A stretch of 53,347 bases of DNA from Leuconostoc rapi (GCF_016908715.1 NZ_JAFBEK010000010.1:1-53347), one strand, 5' to 3'. Counted from the first letter of the stretch, positions 17,929 to 27,133 are shown. Numbers and translations are program-made. The notes: generated by a model not told the origin, from the letters alone.

Positions 17929-17959
17929 TTGTAAACTTTTATTTTTTATAAGTTTACAA
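17929..17959. promoter_or_regulatory. BirA-type biotin operator upstream of bioY
   Basis: TTGTAAAC, 15 bases, GTTTACAA, the dyad layout known for BirA repressor sites. It ends just upstream of the bioY coding region and covers the -10 box, so biotin-loaded BirA would block transcription when biotin is plentiful. Confidence 0.85.
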
Positions 17960-17979
17960 TTTAAATTTACTGTTGTCAA
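17951..17979 (-). promoter_or_regulatory. bioY promoter
   Basis: On the - strand TTGACA (17979-17974) and TAAACT (17956-17951) are 17 bases apart. The -10 box lies inside the distal half of the BirA dyad. Confidence 0.75.
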
Positions 17980-18060
17980 TTAATATTATGATAGTGCGGC
18001 AAGATATGTTAATTAAAATTGAGCAGTCAGAGAACGATTGCACTCAGAAAATGACACACC

Positions 18061-18088
18061 AAAAAAAAGAAATGCTGTTTAACATTTC
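18061..18088 (-). terminator. busR terminator
   Basis: On the - strand GAAATG TTAAACAG CATTTC followed by a run of T (A run 18061-18068 on +). Confidence 0.85.
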
Positions 18089-18100
18089 AGGTGTGATTCA

Positions 18101-18721
18101 CTAATAATGGTAGAAAAAATTTTGCACAGCATTAACAGCCGTTTCTTTTCCGACAAAGTAGAGCGTATCCCCACGTTCAATCACTGCATAAGGTCCTGGA
18201 GAAATCACCAAATCATCATTGTGCATGAGTGCAACAATCGTGGCGCCGGTATTTTGCCAGAGGGTGAGGCTACCAATTGATTGTCCAAATTTAGGGCTTT
18301 CATCATTTAATTCAAGCTCATATGGGCTTAACGGGCTATGGCGTTGTACGCGTTGATTTTGTTCAAATAACAGTGCCAGGTTATTTTCTAATGCTTTAAT
18401 CTCTTCTTTTTGGTTAGTAATTAGGTGGTTAATTTGAGTATGAATTGTTTGTACATTTGAAGTTTCTTGCGCTTGGTTTAAAAATGTTTTCGCTTTTTCA
18501 CGTGATAACACTTCGACACCACTGCCGTGAATTGGTTTGACTATTTGAAGATCAGCCAAGACACTAACGGCCTTTCTTGCTGTTTCAGAAGACACACCAA
18601 AAGCGACTGATAACGTTGATCTAGCATGGAGTTTACTACCAACGGCGTATTCATTATCAGCGATTTTTTTTGCAATTTGATAAGCAATTTTACGGTATCT
18701 AGGCTCTCTAATGGTTTGCAT
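18101..18721 (-). CDS. busR: GntR/RCK_C repressor of glycine betaine uptake, BusR-like
   Basis: Predicted 206 residues. Residues 1-70 form a GntR-type winged helix-turn-helix (YRKIAYQIAKKIADNEY, SVAFGVSSETARKAVSVLADLQIV). A linker coiled coil follows (about 85-125), then an RCK_C/TrkA-C domain at about 135-206 (GATIVALMHNDDLVISPGPYAVIERGDTLYFVG). This combination is that of BusR, which binds c-di-AMP through the RCK_C domain and then represses busAA-busAB, the operon divergently transcribed here. Inverted GTGACAA-type sites lie in the shared intergenic region. The diadenylate cyclase gene cdaA is in the same window at 45.4 kb. Confidence 0.9.
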   Translation of the reverse strand: MQTIREPRYRKIAYQIAKKIADNEYAVGSKLHARSTLSVAFGVSSETARKAVSVLADLQIVKPIHGSGVEVLSREKAKTFLNQAQETSNVQTIHTQINHLITNQKEEIKALENNLALLFEQNQRVQRHSPLSPYELELNDESPKFGQSIGSLTLWQNTGATIVALMHNDDLVISPGPYAVIERGDTLYFVGKETAVNAVQNFFYHY

Positions 18722-18753
18722 AACATTCTCCGAAATCGTGTGTTAGTTTGACA

Positions 18754-18826
18754 AAAGTGACAACTTGTGACAAAATAGAAGACATCACTTAGTGGCAACC
18801 TATTTTTTGAAATGAGTTGTCACTTT
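18754..18826. promoter_or_regulatory. Probable BusR operator region
   Basis: Perfect 12-base inverted repeat AAAGTGACAACT (18754-18765) and AGTTGTCACTTT (18815-18826), centres 61 bases apart. A second GTGACAA follows the first by exactly 10 bases (18757 and 18767). The right arm lies inside the busAA promoter spacer; the left arms lie over the busR promoter region. BusR is the obvious candidate. Confidence 0.75.
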
Positions 18827-18836
18827 GAAGTATAAG
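18807..18836 (+). promoter_or_regulatory. busAA-busAB promoter
   Basis: TTGAAA (18807-18812), 18 bases, TATAAG (18831-18836). The spacer contains the right arm of the inverted repeat, so a repressor there would compete with RNA polymerase. Confidence 0.6.
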
Positions 18837-18904
18837 ATATATTACAAAAAGAGTCAATGGAGAATCATGTCAAATGCATGATTCTCAAAAAAATTGGAGG
18901 ATTC

Positions 18905-20095
18905 ATGGCTAAAGTAGAGATTAAACATCTCACGAAAATATTCGGTAAGCGACCTAAGGCCGCGCTGAAGATGGTGAAACAGAATAAAAGTAAGGACGAA
19001 ATTGTTGAAAAAACTGGTAGTACTGTTGGTGTTTACGACATTAGTATGAGTATTGACGAAGGTGAAATATTTGTCATTATGGGACTATCAGGTTCAGGAA
19101 AGTCTACTTTAATTCGATTGTTAAATCGATTGATTGAGCCGACTGAGGGACAGTTATTTATTGATGGTCAAGAAATAACGAAATTCAATAAAAAGCAAAT
19201 GTTAGATATTCGTCGTCAAAAGATGAGTATGGTATTTCAAAATTTTGGTCTTTTTCCACATCGGACATTATTAGAAAACACAGAATATGGATTGGAAATT
19301 CAGGGCGTCGAGAAGGAAGAGCGACGTAAGCGCGCGGAACAAGCCTTGGACAATGCTAAGTTGTTAAGTTATAAGGACCAATATCCTAGTCAGTTGTCAG
19401 GTGGTATGCAACAACGTGTTGGATTAGCACGCGCATTGACAAATGACCCTGATATTTTATTGATGGATGAGGCTTTCTCAGCTCTAGATCCACTAGTTCG
19501 TGGCGAAATGCAGGATGAATTGTTAGAGTTACAAGCCAACGTTCAAAAGACAATTATTTTTATTACCCACGATCTTAATGAAGCGCTCCATATTGGTGAT
19601 CATATTGCCATTATGAAAGATGGACAGCTACAACAAATAGGTACTGGTGAAGAAATTTTGACCAATCCAGCTAATGATTATGTGAAGACATTTATTGGTG
19701 GTGTTGATCGTTCGAAAGTTCTGACTGCCGAAAGTATTATGATTCCTTCACTAACAACGAATGTGGATGTTGATGGTCCGACTGTTGCATTACGTAAAAT
19801 GGCAGATGAGGAAGTCTCTGGGTTAGTTGCTGTTAATCGTAAACGAGAGTTACTTGGCTACTTGTCATCAGACGAGGCGGTTAAAGCACGTCGTAATCAA
19901 AAACCATTAACTCAAGCCGTGTCAACAATGCCAACTGTTGCCTTAGATACATTAGTCGCAGATATTATGCCTATTATTTATGATTCACAAACGCCTGTGG
20001 CTGTTGTTGACGCCAACAAACGTGTGCGTGGTGTCATTATTCGAGGCTCTGTTTTGGAAGCATTAGCCGATACGGAGGGAGAAGAGAATGCCTAA
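18905..20095 (+). CDS. busAA: Glycine betaine/proline ABC transporter ATPase with CBS domains (BusAA/OpuAA)
   Basis: Predicted 396 residues. ATG 18905 is preceded by TTGGAGGA; the longer in-frame start at 18857 has no such signal. The nucleotide-binding domain shows Walker [10 protein letters not shown], the signature [15 protein letters not shown] and Walker [15 protein letters not shown]. Residues about 275-390 form two tandem CBS domains, which in OpuA sense ionic strength and in some homologues bind c-di-AMP. The N-terminal region [19 protein letters not shown] is the usual OpuAA insert. It overlaps busAB by eight bases. Confidence 0.94.
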   Translation: MAKVEIKHLTKIFGKRPKAALKMVKQNKSKDEIVEKTGSTVGVYDISMSIDEGEIFVIMGLSGSGKSTLIRLLNRLIEPTEGQLFIDGQEITKFNKKQMLDIRRQKMSMVFQNFGLFPHRTLLENTEYGLEIQGVEKEERRKRAEQALDNAKLLSYKDQYPSQLSGGMQQRVGLARALTNDPDILLMDEAFSALDPLVRGEMQDELLELQANVQKTIIFITHDLNEALHIGDHIAIMKDGQLQQIGTGEEILTNPANDYVKTFIGGVDRSKVLTAESIMIPSLTTNVDVDGPTVALRKMADEEVSGLVAVNRKRELLGYLSSDEAVKARRNQKPLTQAVSTMPTVALDTLVADIMPIIYDSQTPVAVVDANKRVRGVIIRGSVLEALADTEGEENA

Positions 20096-21794
20096 TTTAC
20101 CTAAGATACCGTTAGAAAGCTGGATTAGCAATATTGTCAGCTGGCTTACAACGCATCTATCAGGATTATTCGATTTGATGCAAAAGGGCGGTCAAAGCAT
20201 CATGGATGCCTTGACGAATGGCTTAACAGCCATTCCAATGCCATTAATGATCGCTGGTTTAACTTTTATTGCAATATTAACCACACATAAAAAATACGGT
20301 TTTCCAATTTTTACTTTCATTGGTTTAGCGTTAATCGCTAACCAAAATTTATGGTCTGACTTAATGAGTACGGTGACGCTTGTCATTATGGCATCCGTGA
20401 TATCACTTGTTATTGGTATTCCCTTGGGAATTTTAACTGCTAAATCACCTAAAACAGCAGCAGTTGTCAAGCCAATATTAGACTTTATGCAAACAATGCC
20501 TGGGTTCGTTTATTTGATACCAGCAGTTGCATTCTTTGGTATAGGTGTTGTGCCAGGTGTGTTTGCTTCAATTATCTTCGCACTACCACCAATGGTACGA
20601 ATGACTGATTTAGGTATTCGTCAGGTACCGATTGATTTGGTTGAGGCCGCTGATTCATTTGGATCAACGACTTGGCAAAAGTTAATCAAGCTCGAATTAC
20701 CGAATGCACGTAACACAATTTTGGCTGGTGCGAATCAAACTATTATGTTAGCCTTGTCAATGGTTGTTACAGCTTCTATGATTGGTGCACCTGGTCTGGG
20801 ACGTGGTGTCTTGTCTGCGGTTCAACGTGCCGACGTTGGTTCTGGTTTCGTTAACGGTCTTGGTTTAGTTATTTTGGCTATTATCATTGATCGTTTCACA
20901 CAAAAATTGAACACAAAACCTGGTCAAAAAGCAACTAGAAAACCTTGGCGACGTTGGGCAATCTTAGCAACGGTACTTGTTATGATTGGTGGCGGTGTTG
21001 TAAATGCCATGACATCTGAAAAAACAACTGGTCAAAAAGTAACATTAGGTTATGTTGCTTGGGATTCAGAAGTTGCTTCAACGACGGTTCTTGCGCAATC
21101 ATTACGTCAACATGGTTATGACGTTACCATGACACCACTTGATAACGCTGTATTGTGGCAGTCGTTGTCTAATGGTCAAGTTGATGCTTCTGTTAGTGCT
21201 TGGTTACCATATACACATAAAGCATTATATGCAAAGTATAAGAATGATATATCATTACTTGGTCCTAATTTACATGGTGCCAAGACAGGATTTGTTGTTC
21301 CTGATTATATGAAGGTTAATTCAATAGCTGATTTGAAAGATGAGGCGAATAAAACAGTGACTGGTATTGAACCTGGCGCGGGTGAGATGACAACAGCTAA
21401 GCAAACATTAGAGGCTTATCCTAATCTTAGCGGTTGGAATTTGTCATCATCATCGTCTGGTGCCATGACAACAGCGCTTGATAAAGCCTATAAGTCAAAG
21501 AAAGATATTATTGTGACTGGTTGGTCGCCTCATTGGATGTTTAGTAAATACAAGTTGAAGTATTTAGAAGATCCAAAGGGTACAATGGGTAAAAATGAAA
21601 CAATTAATACAATTACTCGTAAGAATTTGAAACAAGATAATCCTAAATTTGAAAAAGTGATGGATAAATTTAATTGGACGAAGGACGACATGGAAAGTGT
21701 CATGTTTGACATTCAAAAGGGTCAATCACCCGAACAAGCAGCAAATAAGTGGTTGAAGGCACATGCCAAACTTGCTGATAGTTGGTACAAGTAG
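20088..21794 (+). CDS. busAB: Glycine betaine ABC transporter permease fused to substrate-binding domain (BusAB)
   Basis: Predicted 568 residues. The first about 290 residues carry several transmembrane helices with the permease EAA-type loop [23 protein letters not shown]. After a further helix (about 298-315) comes an extracytoplasmic binding domain ([49 protein letters not shown]). Trp and Tyr residues of this type form the aromatic cage for quaternary amines. Permease-binding protein fusion is the lactococcal BusAB/OpuABC layout. The ATG overlaps the end of busAA. A terminator follows at 21820. Confidence 0.95.
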   Translation: MPNLPKIPLESWISNIVSWLTTHLSGLFDLMQKGGQSIMDALTNGLTAIPMPLMIAGLTFIAILTTHKKYGFPIFTFIGLALIANQNLWSDLMSTVTLVIMASVISLVIGIPLGILTAKSPKTAAVVKPILDFMQTMPGFVYLIPAVAFFGIGVVPGVFASIIFALPPMVRMTDLGIRQVPIDLVEAADSFGSTTWQKLIKLELPNARNTILAGANQTIMLALSMVVTASMIGAPGLGRGVLSAVQRADVGSGFVNGLGLVILAIIIDRFTQKLNTKPGQKATRKPWRRWAILATVLVMIGGGVVNAMTSEKTTGQKVTLGYVAWDSEVASTTVLAQSLRQHGYDVTMTPLDNAVLWQSLSNGQVDASVSAWLPYTHKALYAKYKNDISLLGPNLHGAKTGFVVPDYMKVNSIADLKDEANKTVTGIEPGAGEMTTAKQTLEAYPNLSGWNLSSSSSGAMTTALDKAYKSKKDIIVTGWSPHWMFSKYKLKYLEDPKGTMGKNETINTITRKNLKQDNPKFEKVMDKFNWTKDDMESVMFDIQKGQSPEQAANKWLKAHAKLADSWYK

Positions 21795-21819
21795 TATCAA
21801 TAACATCATTTTTCGAAGA

Positions 21820-21860
21820 AATCAAGGCAGCTCGTATCATCGAGATGTCTTGATTTTTTT
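21820..21860 (+). terminator. busAB terminator
   Basis: Imperfect inverted repeat AATCAAGGCAGCTCG / CGAGATGTCTTGATT with G-T pairs, then a T run. Confidence 0.82.
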
Positions 21861-22080
21861 ACTGTGACCACAATCAAAAAAATATCTTATCTGATTAAAC
21901 TATGTTAAACTTTAATTGTTAATTGGTATGTCTAAATGAAAAACTTTAAATGATTGTTATGTGTTTACACTTAAAAGTAACGCAAAAAAGCATGCTTTGA
22001 AATAGTGATTTGAGATTATTTTTGGCGTGACAGTAGCAATAATTTAACCTTTGATTATGATCAGGAGAGGTGATGATGAT

Positions 22081-23076
22081 ATGTATCAAGCAATCAATAA
22101 CCGTTATGAAAAAATGCTTTATAATCGTGTCGGACAAAGTGGCCTAAAAATTTCTGCGCTTGGGTTAGGGTTTTGGCACAATTTCGGTAGTGTAGACGCT
22201 TATGATAACCAAAAGCGCATTGTGCATCAGGCATTTGATTTAGGGATTACCTATTTTGACTTGGCGAATAATTATGGGCCAACACCGGGTAGCGCTGAAG
22301 CAAATTTTGGTCGTATGATGGCTAATGATATGAAACCTTATCGTGATGAAATGGTAATCACCAGTAAAGCGGGTTATGAGATGTGGGATGGACCCTATGG
22401 TAACTGGGGGTCACGTAAAAGTATTATTGCAAGTGCGAATCAGAGTTTGACACGGTTAGGGTTAGATTATGTCGATGTTTTTTATTCACATCGTCCGGAT
22501 CCCGAAACGCCAATTGAAGAAACAGCCTTGGCATTAGATGCATTGGTGCACGAAGGAAAAGCGTTATATATTGGTATTTCAAACTATGATGGCGCTCAAA
22601 CGGCGGCTATTAGTAAAATATTTACGTCACTGAGAACACCATTTATTGTTCATCAACCGCGATACAATATGTTCGATCGCCACATTGAAAATGATTTATT
22701 GCCTGTTTTGAGACAAGAAGGTAAATCGGCAGTGGTTTTCAGCCCGCTATCGCAAGGCTTATTGACGGATCGTTATCTTGAGGGTATTCCGACAGATTCT
22801 CGAGCCGCTAAGTCGTCAAGCCCATTTTTAAAAGTAGATCAGGTTGAAAAAACATTGCATACTGTTAAGCAATTGAACCAAGTTGCTAAGCGACGAGGAC
22901 AAACACTTGCTGAAATGGCCTTGGCTTGGGATCTACGTCAACCAGAAATAGTTAGTGTTTTGGTCGGTGCTAGTCGGCCAGAACAATTAATTGATAATGT
23001 TAAAGCGCTTGACACGCTAAAATTTACTCAAGTAGAAGAAAAAGAAATTGATGCTATTCTAAGTGGGGATGCCTAA
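22081..23076 (+). CDS. Aldo/keto reductase, L-glyceraldehyde 3-phosphate reductase (YghZ/Gpr)-like
   Basis: Predicted 331 residues from ATG 22081, supported by AGGAGAGG at 22063-22070. It is a TIM-barrel NADPH-dependent aldo/keto reductase with the tetrad in FDLANNYG (Asp, Tyr), TSKAGYEMW (Lys) and DVFYSHR (His). WHNFGSVDA, YGPTPGSAEANFGR and VLVGASRPEQLIDNV closely follow E. coli YghZ, which reduces L-glyceraldehyde 3-phosphate and methylglyoxal. The gene stands alone between two terminators. The physiological substrate here is not established by sequence. Confidence 0.9.
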   Translation: MYQAINNRYEKMLYNRVGQSGLKISALGLGFWHNFGSVDAYDNQKRIVHQAFDLGITYFDLANNYGPTPGSAEANFGRMMANDMKPYRDEMVITSKAGYEMWDGPYGNWGSRKSIIASANQSLTRLGLDYVDVFYSHRPDPETPIEETALALDALVHEGKALYIGISNYDGAQTAAISKIFTSLRTPFIVHQPRYNMFDRHIENDLLPVLRQEGKSAVVFSPLSQGLLTDRYLEGIPTDSRAAKSSSPFLKVDQVEKTLHTVKQLNQVAKRRGQTLAEMALAWDLRQPEIVSVLVGASRPEQLIDNVKALDTLKFTQVEEKEIDAILSGDA

Positions 23077-23097
23077 CATTGTTTTTGTAACGATTAA

Positions 23098-23146
23098 GAA
23101 AAGGCGTCACAATCGTTGGTTTTTCAACGACTGTGACGCCTTTTCT
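23098..23146. terminator. Bidirectional terminator between converging genes
   Basis: Inverted repeat AGAAAAGGCGTCACA / TGTGACGCCTTTTCT with an inner TCGTTG/CAACGA extension. It serves the aldo/keto reductase (+) and, just past its stop at 23145, the converging - strand gene. Confidence 0.9.
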
Positions 23147-23618
23147 AATTTAAAAGATTAAGTTTACTATCTTGGCCAATAACCCAAGTGTTCAGGTCAT
23201 CATCTTTTATTCTTGTGGTATGAGCTTTGAGAAATTTTCGATACAAGAAACCAATACGTTGATTAAAAATAAGCGTATTTGGTGCGTTTAAATCGTCACT
23301 GAGCAATTGGTATGACCGAATAGCATAACTGATAAACGTGAGTTCACGAGCGATTGCGGCATCATCTAATCCATGCGCTTCATGAAGCAAATGTTGTCGT
23401 GCAGCATACCCAAGTGCTTGTTGAAAGCGATTGATGTTTGTTGGGTCAATCATGGCATCTTGTCCAATTACCATCATCGTTTCCTTAAAACTCTTAATAG
23501 CTGTTGGTGTGGCTTTGTTAGTTAGTTCGAAACGTTGAAATGGCACACCGGTAGATGTTTGACGTTCTTCGTAAGTGTACCACTTACGGTTTGTTAAGAA
23601 GAAAGGGGTGTGATCCAT
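23145..23618 (-). CDS. Hypothetical protein, possibly cotranscribed with the natAB-like exporter
   Basis: Predicted 157-residue soluble, mostly helical protein (MDHTPFFLTNRKWYTYEE, then ALGYAARQHLLHEAHG and FISYAIRSYQLLSDDLN). I do not recognise the family and see no signal peptide or membrane helix. It starts 18 bases after the end of the ABC permease gene on the same strand and ends at the shared terminator, so it is probably the last gene of that unit. The start ATG 23618 is preceded by GGAGCGG in the gap. Confidence 0.75.
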   Translation of the reverse strand: MDHTPFFLTNRKWYTYEERQTSTGVPFQRFELTNKATPTAIKSFKETMMVIGQDAMIDPTNINRFQQALGYAARQHLLHEAHGLDDAAIARELTFISYAIRSYQLLSDDLNAPNTLIFNQRIGFLYRKFLKAHTTRIKDDDLNTWVIGQDSKLNLLN

Positions 23619-23636
23619 GTCTTTACCGCTCCAAAA

Positions 23637-24863
23637 TTAGTGTCTATTTTTAATATTTTTGATAAGTTGTGACATGATTTTGTCATCACTATAGGATAGC
23701 ACATTTTTAGCGTAAATACGCTTGCCAAACCAAGCGAGTGCAATGACGCTTACAAGAGAAATAAGTAATGCAACAATTGCTGCTGGCCACGTTTCAACCT
23801 TAGTGACCAAGCGAACGGGCATCATACTTTGTGAAATAAATGGGACATAACTTAATATTTTAATCGCTATATTGTTTGGCATGTTGGTCATCACAAAGCT
23901 GAACATATAGCCAATCATAGCTAAAAATGTGATCGGTTGAACAGCTTGTTGTACTTGTGCATTATCATTGATTAGAGACGCGATCATGGCTGTGAGGACG
24001 AGATACAAAGCAACAGCGACTAAAATGAACAAAACGGCGTAGATGGCAAATCCGATTGCGACATTTGAAAAGGTTTGTTTAATGCCACTTAATAAGGTAT
24101 TGTTTTGCAAAAATAAATAACCAATAGTGCCGGCAATAATGTAAATGATTAAGTGAGTGACGGCAAGCGCAAAGATGCCAAGCATTTTACCGAAATATTG
24201 GATACTAGCAGATGTTGCTGCTAAAAGTGTTTCCATGATACGTGATGATTTTTCGTTAGCGATTTCAGTAGCAATCATGGAAGTGTACCACATGACAATC
24301 ATTGTTGTCACGATACCAATTGCTACGGCAATACCATAGTTGGCCATATCAGAATTATCACCGTCTGTAGATTTATTATTTGTCTGTTGCACAACTGATT
24401 TCAAATTAAAAGGTTTGATTAAGGCTTGTGTTTGTTCTGTCGTTAGACCGTATTCTGATGCTTTTTGGCTACGAGACAAATTGCCTAGTACACTGATAAT
24501 GGCTTCTTTATTAATAGAATTACTTTTTGGTTGTGTTGTTAATGTGGCATTATCTGACTCAATGATTAAAATACCATCAATGTCTTTGGCGGTAAGCGCT
24601 TTATTAGCTGCCTTACCATCTGTTATTTTTGATACTTTGATGTCTAATGATTTTTCATCAACTTTAAATACTTTACGTACTTGAGGATCCCCAAGTACTG
24701 CAACTGTTGGCGTTGTATTACCTTGCATTTTAGCCATACCAAAGATAATACCGCCAATAACTACGGCAAAAATAATAGGTGATAACACGAGTAACCAATA
24801 CCCACGAGATTTGAAATGGGTACGGTAAGTTTGTTTGATAACAATAGCGAGTCCGTTATTCAT
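23637..24863 (-). CDS. ABC exporter permease, NatB/YhaP-like (ABC-2 type)
   Basis: Predicted 408 residues from ATG 24863, fixed by AGGAGG 12 bases upstream; the longer frame to 24995 lies inside the ATPase gene. One helix near residue 20-45 (GYWLLVLSPIIFAVVIGGIIFG) is followed by an extracytoplasmic region of about 130 residues and then five or six helices at about 165-390, the NatB/YhaP layout (ABC2 membrane PF12698). It contains EIANEKSSRIMETLLAATS, a conserved cytoplasmic loop of this family. Members export Na+ or act in stress resistance; the substrate here is unknown. It overlaps the ATPase gene by eight bases. Confidence 0.88.
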   Translation of the reverse strand: MNNGLAIVIKQTYRTHFKSRGYWLLVLSPIIFAVVIGGIIFGMAKMQGNTTPTVAVLGDPQVRKVFKVDEKSLDIKVSKITDGKAANKALTAKDIDGILIIESDNATLTTQPKSNSINKEAIISVLGNLSRSQKASEYGLTTEQTQALIKPFNLKSVVQQTNNKSTDGDNSDMANYGIAVAIGIVTTMIVMWYTSMIATEIANEKSSRIMETLLAATSASIQYFGKMLGIFALAVTHLIIYIIAGTIGYLFLQNNTLLSGIKQTFSNVAIGFAIYAVLFILVAVALYLVLTAMIASLINDNAQVQQAVQPITFLAMIGYMFSFVMTNMPNNIAIKILSYVPFISQSMMPVRLVTKVETWPAAIVALLISLVSVIALAWFGKRIYAKNVLSYSDDKIMSQLIKNIKNRH

Positions 24864-25749
24864 GGTAGGCGACCTCCTGGCGGAAAATATCATCGAGTGT
24901 AGGCGGTTGTTGTGAGAAAGCAGGAATATAGCCATGACGCGTAACGTAGTCAAATATTTGATGGCCAACAGTTTCGTTACTAATTGTGATATCAAATCCA
25001 GCGCCTTGTGGTTTGATATGCGTTACACCAGTAATATTGGCGAGCTCATCTATTGAAAAGGGTCCTTCAACATATACTTTTGTACGACCAAATTGCTCAC
25101 GTATGTCTTGTACACCACCTTGCAAGACAATTTTACCTTGTTTAAGCATAGTGAGATTGTCAGAAATTTTAGTGACGTTGTTCATATCGTGACTCGAGAA
25201 AATAATCATGGCACCATTGTCACGCATACGCACGATTTCAGCCATCATAATACTCGTATTAACTGGATCAAGACCTGAAAAAGGTTCATCAAGGATAATG
25301 AATTCAGGGTTGAAGATCAGAGACGCAATCATTTGAACTTTTTGAGCGTTTCCTTTAGATAAAGATTGCACTTTATCTGTTGCTTTACCAACGACATCTA
25401 ATCGTTTTAACCAATCTGCTAAAGCAATCTTAGCATCTGAGCGGGTCATACCATGTAGCTCAGAAAAATATAAGATTTGTTCTTCAATTGTTAGTTTTTG
25501 GTAAAGTCCGCGTTCTTCCGGCAAAAAACCGATCTTTTGTTTATCAGCCTGCGTAATCGGGTGACCGTTCCAAGTAATCGTACCTGAGGTTGGTGTAATA
25601 AAATTTAAGATCATCCGAAATGTGGTTGTTTTACCAGCACCATTTTGACCAATTAAACCCATCACTTTTCCAGGTTCTAGGGTCATGTTCATGTCGTTAA
25701 CGGCAATTTTATTGCCGAACTGCTTGTTAAGATTTGTGAGTTGAATCAT
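24856..25749 (-). CDS. ABC exporter ATPase, NatA/YhaQ-like
   Basis: Predicted 297 residues with Walker A GQNGAGKTTT, signature LSKGNAQKVQ, Walker B EFIILDEPFSGLDP and the His switch SSHD. The C-terminal 80 residues (VYVEGPFSIDELANITGV) are the extension found in NatA/YhaQ/EcsA-type exporters. It pairs with the overlapping permease gene. SD GGAG lies upstream of ATG 25749. The gene is preceded by a small membrane protein and an HTH regulator that together look like one regulated unit. Confidence 0.9.
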   Translation of the reverse strand: MIQLTNLNKQFGNKIAVNDMNMTLEPGKVMGLIGQNGAGKTTTFRMILNFITPTSGTITWNGHPITQADKQKIGFLPEERGLYQKLTIEEQILYFSELHGMTRSDAKIALADWLKRLDVVGKATDKVQSLSKGNAQKVQMIASLIFNPEFIILDEPFSGLDPVNTSIMMAEIVRMRDNGAMIIFSSHDMNNVTKISDNLTMLKQGKIVLQGGVQDIREQFGRTKVYVEGPFSIDELANITGVTHIKPQGAGFDITISNETVGHQIFDYVTRHGYIPAFSQQPPTLDDIFRQEVAYHE

Positions 25750-25759
25750 GTGTTACTCC

Positions 25760-26236
25760 TTATAGTAGTTTAGTCAATAACCAACGAAGACTAGGCTGTA
25801 GTATGAGAATCAAAATAAGTGGTGAAGCGAGGTACCAAAAATATTGTGTAAAATAACTTGCGCCTAAAATAAAGGCTAAGTAAGCAATAACAAGTAATAT
25901 TTTCAAAGTGAGTGCATCAGCACGTTGGCGAACTTGTTGCACACGTTCATCAATTTCCTTTATCTTTTTGCGATGTAATTCCTGTGGATTGGACAAATAG
26001 GTCATACTAGCCAATTTTGTACCAATGGCACCTCCGATTAGACCGCCGTATATACCAGATGTAAATGAACCGAGTTTATGGCCATAAAAGTAATACATTG
26101 GTATACTAGCTGCGAATAGAAAAATGGACAAAGTAATGAAAAGTATCGTGATAAAATTAGTCTGGTATCGTATTAAATCACCATATTCTTTATCACTCAT
26201 ACCAGCTTTTGGTGTTGCAAATAATTTTTTAAGCAT
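25760..26236 (-). CDS. Four-helix membrane protein of the HTH-ABC cassette
   Basis: Predicted 158 residues from ATG 26236, with GAGGAGG nine bases upstream; the longer frame to 26323 has no such signal. It has two pairs of membrane helices (about 25-75 and 110-155) with a charged loop between (ELHRKKIKEIDERVQQVRQ). Such proteins often lie between a YozG-like HTH regulator and an ABC exporter and may belong to the DUF3278 group; I cannot confirm the family. It overlaps the regulator gene by eight bases. Confidence 0.75.
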   Translation of the reverse strand: MLKKLFATPKAGMSDKEYGDLIRYQTNFITILFITLSIFLFAASIPMYYFYGHKLGSFTSGIYGGLIGGAIGTKLASMTYLSNPQELHRKKIKEIDERVQQVRQRADALTLKILLVIAYLAFILGASYFTQYFWYLASPLILILILQPSLRWLLTKLL

Positions 26237-26438
26237 CTGTTTTGTCCTCCTCAAAAATAAAAATGTCTTCAATTTTAAGTTGAAAAAGGGTTGCAATGTG
26301 ATGTGCGAGTAATAACGATGCATTATATTTGCCTTTTTCTAGAGATATGATTGTTTGGCGCGTGACTTCTAACTTATCAGCTAAATCAGCTTGTGTCATA
26401 TGTTGTGCCTTTCTGAGTTCCTGAATACGATTTTTCAA
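26229..26438 (-). CDS. Small HTH regulator, Xre/YozG-like
   Basis: Predicted 69 residues from TTG 26438, with GGAGG seven bases upstream. Nearly the whole protein is one helix-turn-helix (QHMTQADLADKLEVTRQTIISLEKGKYNASLLLAHHIATLF), the YozG/Cro-type short regulators. It is the first gene of the unit running through the membrane protein and ABC exporter. A 10-base inverted repeat just upstream overlaps its likely promoter and suggests autoregulation. Confidence 0.88.
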   Translation of the reverse strand: MKNRIQELRKAQHMTQADLADKLEVTRQTIISLEKGKYNASLLLAHHIATLFQLKIEDIFIFEEDKTDA

Positions 26439-26467
26439 TGGTCAACCTCCAAAAAATGTATATAACA

Positions 26468-26509
26468 CTTTACATTTATATTGTAGCAAAGTTTTTTAAA
26501 AATGTAAAG
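26468..26509. promoter_or_regulatory. Inverted repeat over the HTH regulator promoter
   Basis: CTTTACATTT (26468-26477) and AAATGTAAAG (26500-26509) form a perfect 10-base dyad with 22 bases between. On the - strand the space contains TACAAT and TATAAA, usable as -10 boxes. The small HTH protein encoded next is the likely binder. Confidence 0.6.
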
Positions 26510-26587
26510 CTTTCTATACATTTACAACAAACTTGCATTTTTGTTTAAAAAGAACTATAACAAGGGTATAGATAAGGGGGCCATAAA

Positions 26588-26797
26588 ATGGCAGACGAAA
26601 AGTATCAAACGTTAGATCTCGCAATGAACGAGGTATTCGATTGGAGTGAGGACAAAACCCCATTACGTGATGCACTGTGGAATCATTACATGGACGAAAG
26701 TAATAAAAACACATCATCAACATTGGCACACTTAAAAGCTTACAAAACCATGAGTGACAAGGAAATTAAGGCGGAAGCTGAGAAAGTTTTGAAGTGA
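26588..26797 (+). CDS. Small acidic/charged hypothetical protein
   Basis: Predicted 69-residue soluble helical protein (MADEKYQTLDLAMNEVFDWSED), no Cys and no membrane helix. AAGGGGG lies about eight bases upstream of the ATG, and a hairpin terminator follows, so it looks like a real single-gene unit. I do not recognise its function. Confidence 0.75.
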   Translation: MADEKYQTLDLAMNEVFDWSEDKTPLRDALWNHYMDESNKNTSSTLAHLKAYKTMSDKEIKAEAEKVLK

Positions 26798-26802
26798 AAA
26801 AG

Positions 26803-26837
26803 ATGGTCAACAACAATTAAGTTGTTGGCTCTTTTTG
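26803..26837 (+). terminator. Terminator of the small charged protein gene
   Basis: GTCAACAAC AATTAA GTTGTTGGC followed by TCTTTTT (one mismatch/G-T pair). Confidence 0.8.
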
Positions 26838-26905
26838 ATTAGGGTTGTTGGCGCAAAAAATAGTTGACGTGGCACTGTTTTTTCTGTATACTTATATCTT
26901 GTTAT

Positions 26906-26977
26906 GGCGCTATGGTCAAGTGGTTAAGACGTCGGCTTCTCAGGCCGAAATCGAGGGTTCGACTCCCTCTAGCGCTA
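26906..26977 (+). tRNA. tRNA-Glu (CTC)
   Basis: Full cloverleaf of 72 bases. Acceptor GGCGCTA pairs with TAGCGCT (first pair G-U) and the discriminator is A. The D stem is GTC/GAC, the anticodon stem TCGGC/GCCGA with loop TTCTCAG (anticodon CTC), and the T arm GAGGG-TTCGACT-CCCTC. CCA is not encoded. It appears as a single tRNA unit. Confidence 0.93.
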
Positions 26978-26985
26978 TTAGTATA

Positions 26986-27025
26986 TTTCATGGCGTTGCA
27001 TTGGGTTTCAAAAACCTTGATGTAG
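26986..27025 (+). terminator. Probable tRNA-Glu terminator
   Basis: Long imperfect hairpin from ATGGCGTTGCAT to GATGTAGCGCC, then TTTTC. It lies directly after the tRNA. Confidence 0.6.
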
Positions 27026-27111
27026 CGCCTTTTCTTATGAAAACGTGGCACTGTGTTTCATAATATGTCACACAAAATAGAAAAAATTTTAAATAGGCAA
27101 GTAAGCAGTAT

Positions 27112-27133
27112 AACGGTATTTAAGCCGTTTTTT
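27112..27133 (+). terminator. Orphan terminator-like hairpin
   Basis: AACGG, 8 bases, CCGTT followed by TTTT. No + strand gene precedes it within the 26978-27371 gap. In that gap I otherwise see only this and the flanking hairpins; the 65-codon - strand frame there lacks a ribosome binding site. Confidence 0.5.

Noticed and set aside
22051-22080. Upstream start of the aldo/keto reductase
   Set aside because: It lies before and across the AGGAGAGG ribosome binding site; ATG 22081 is better.
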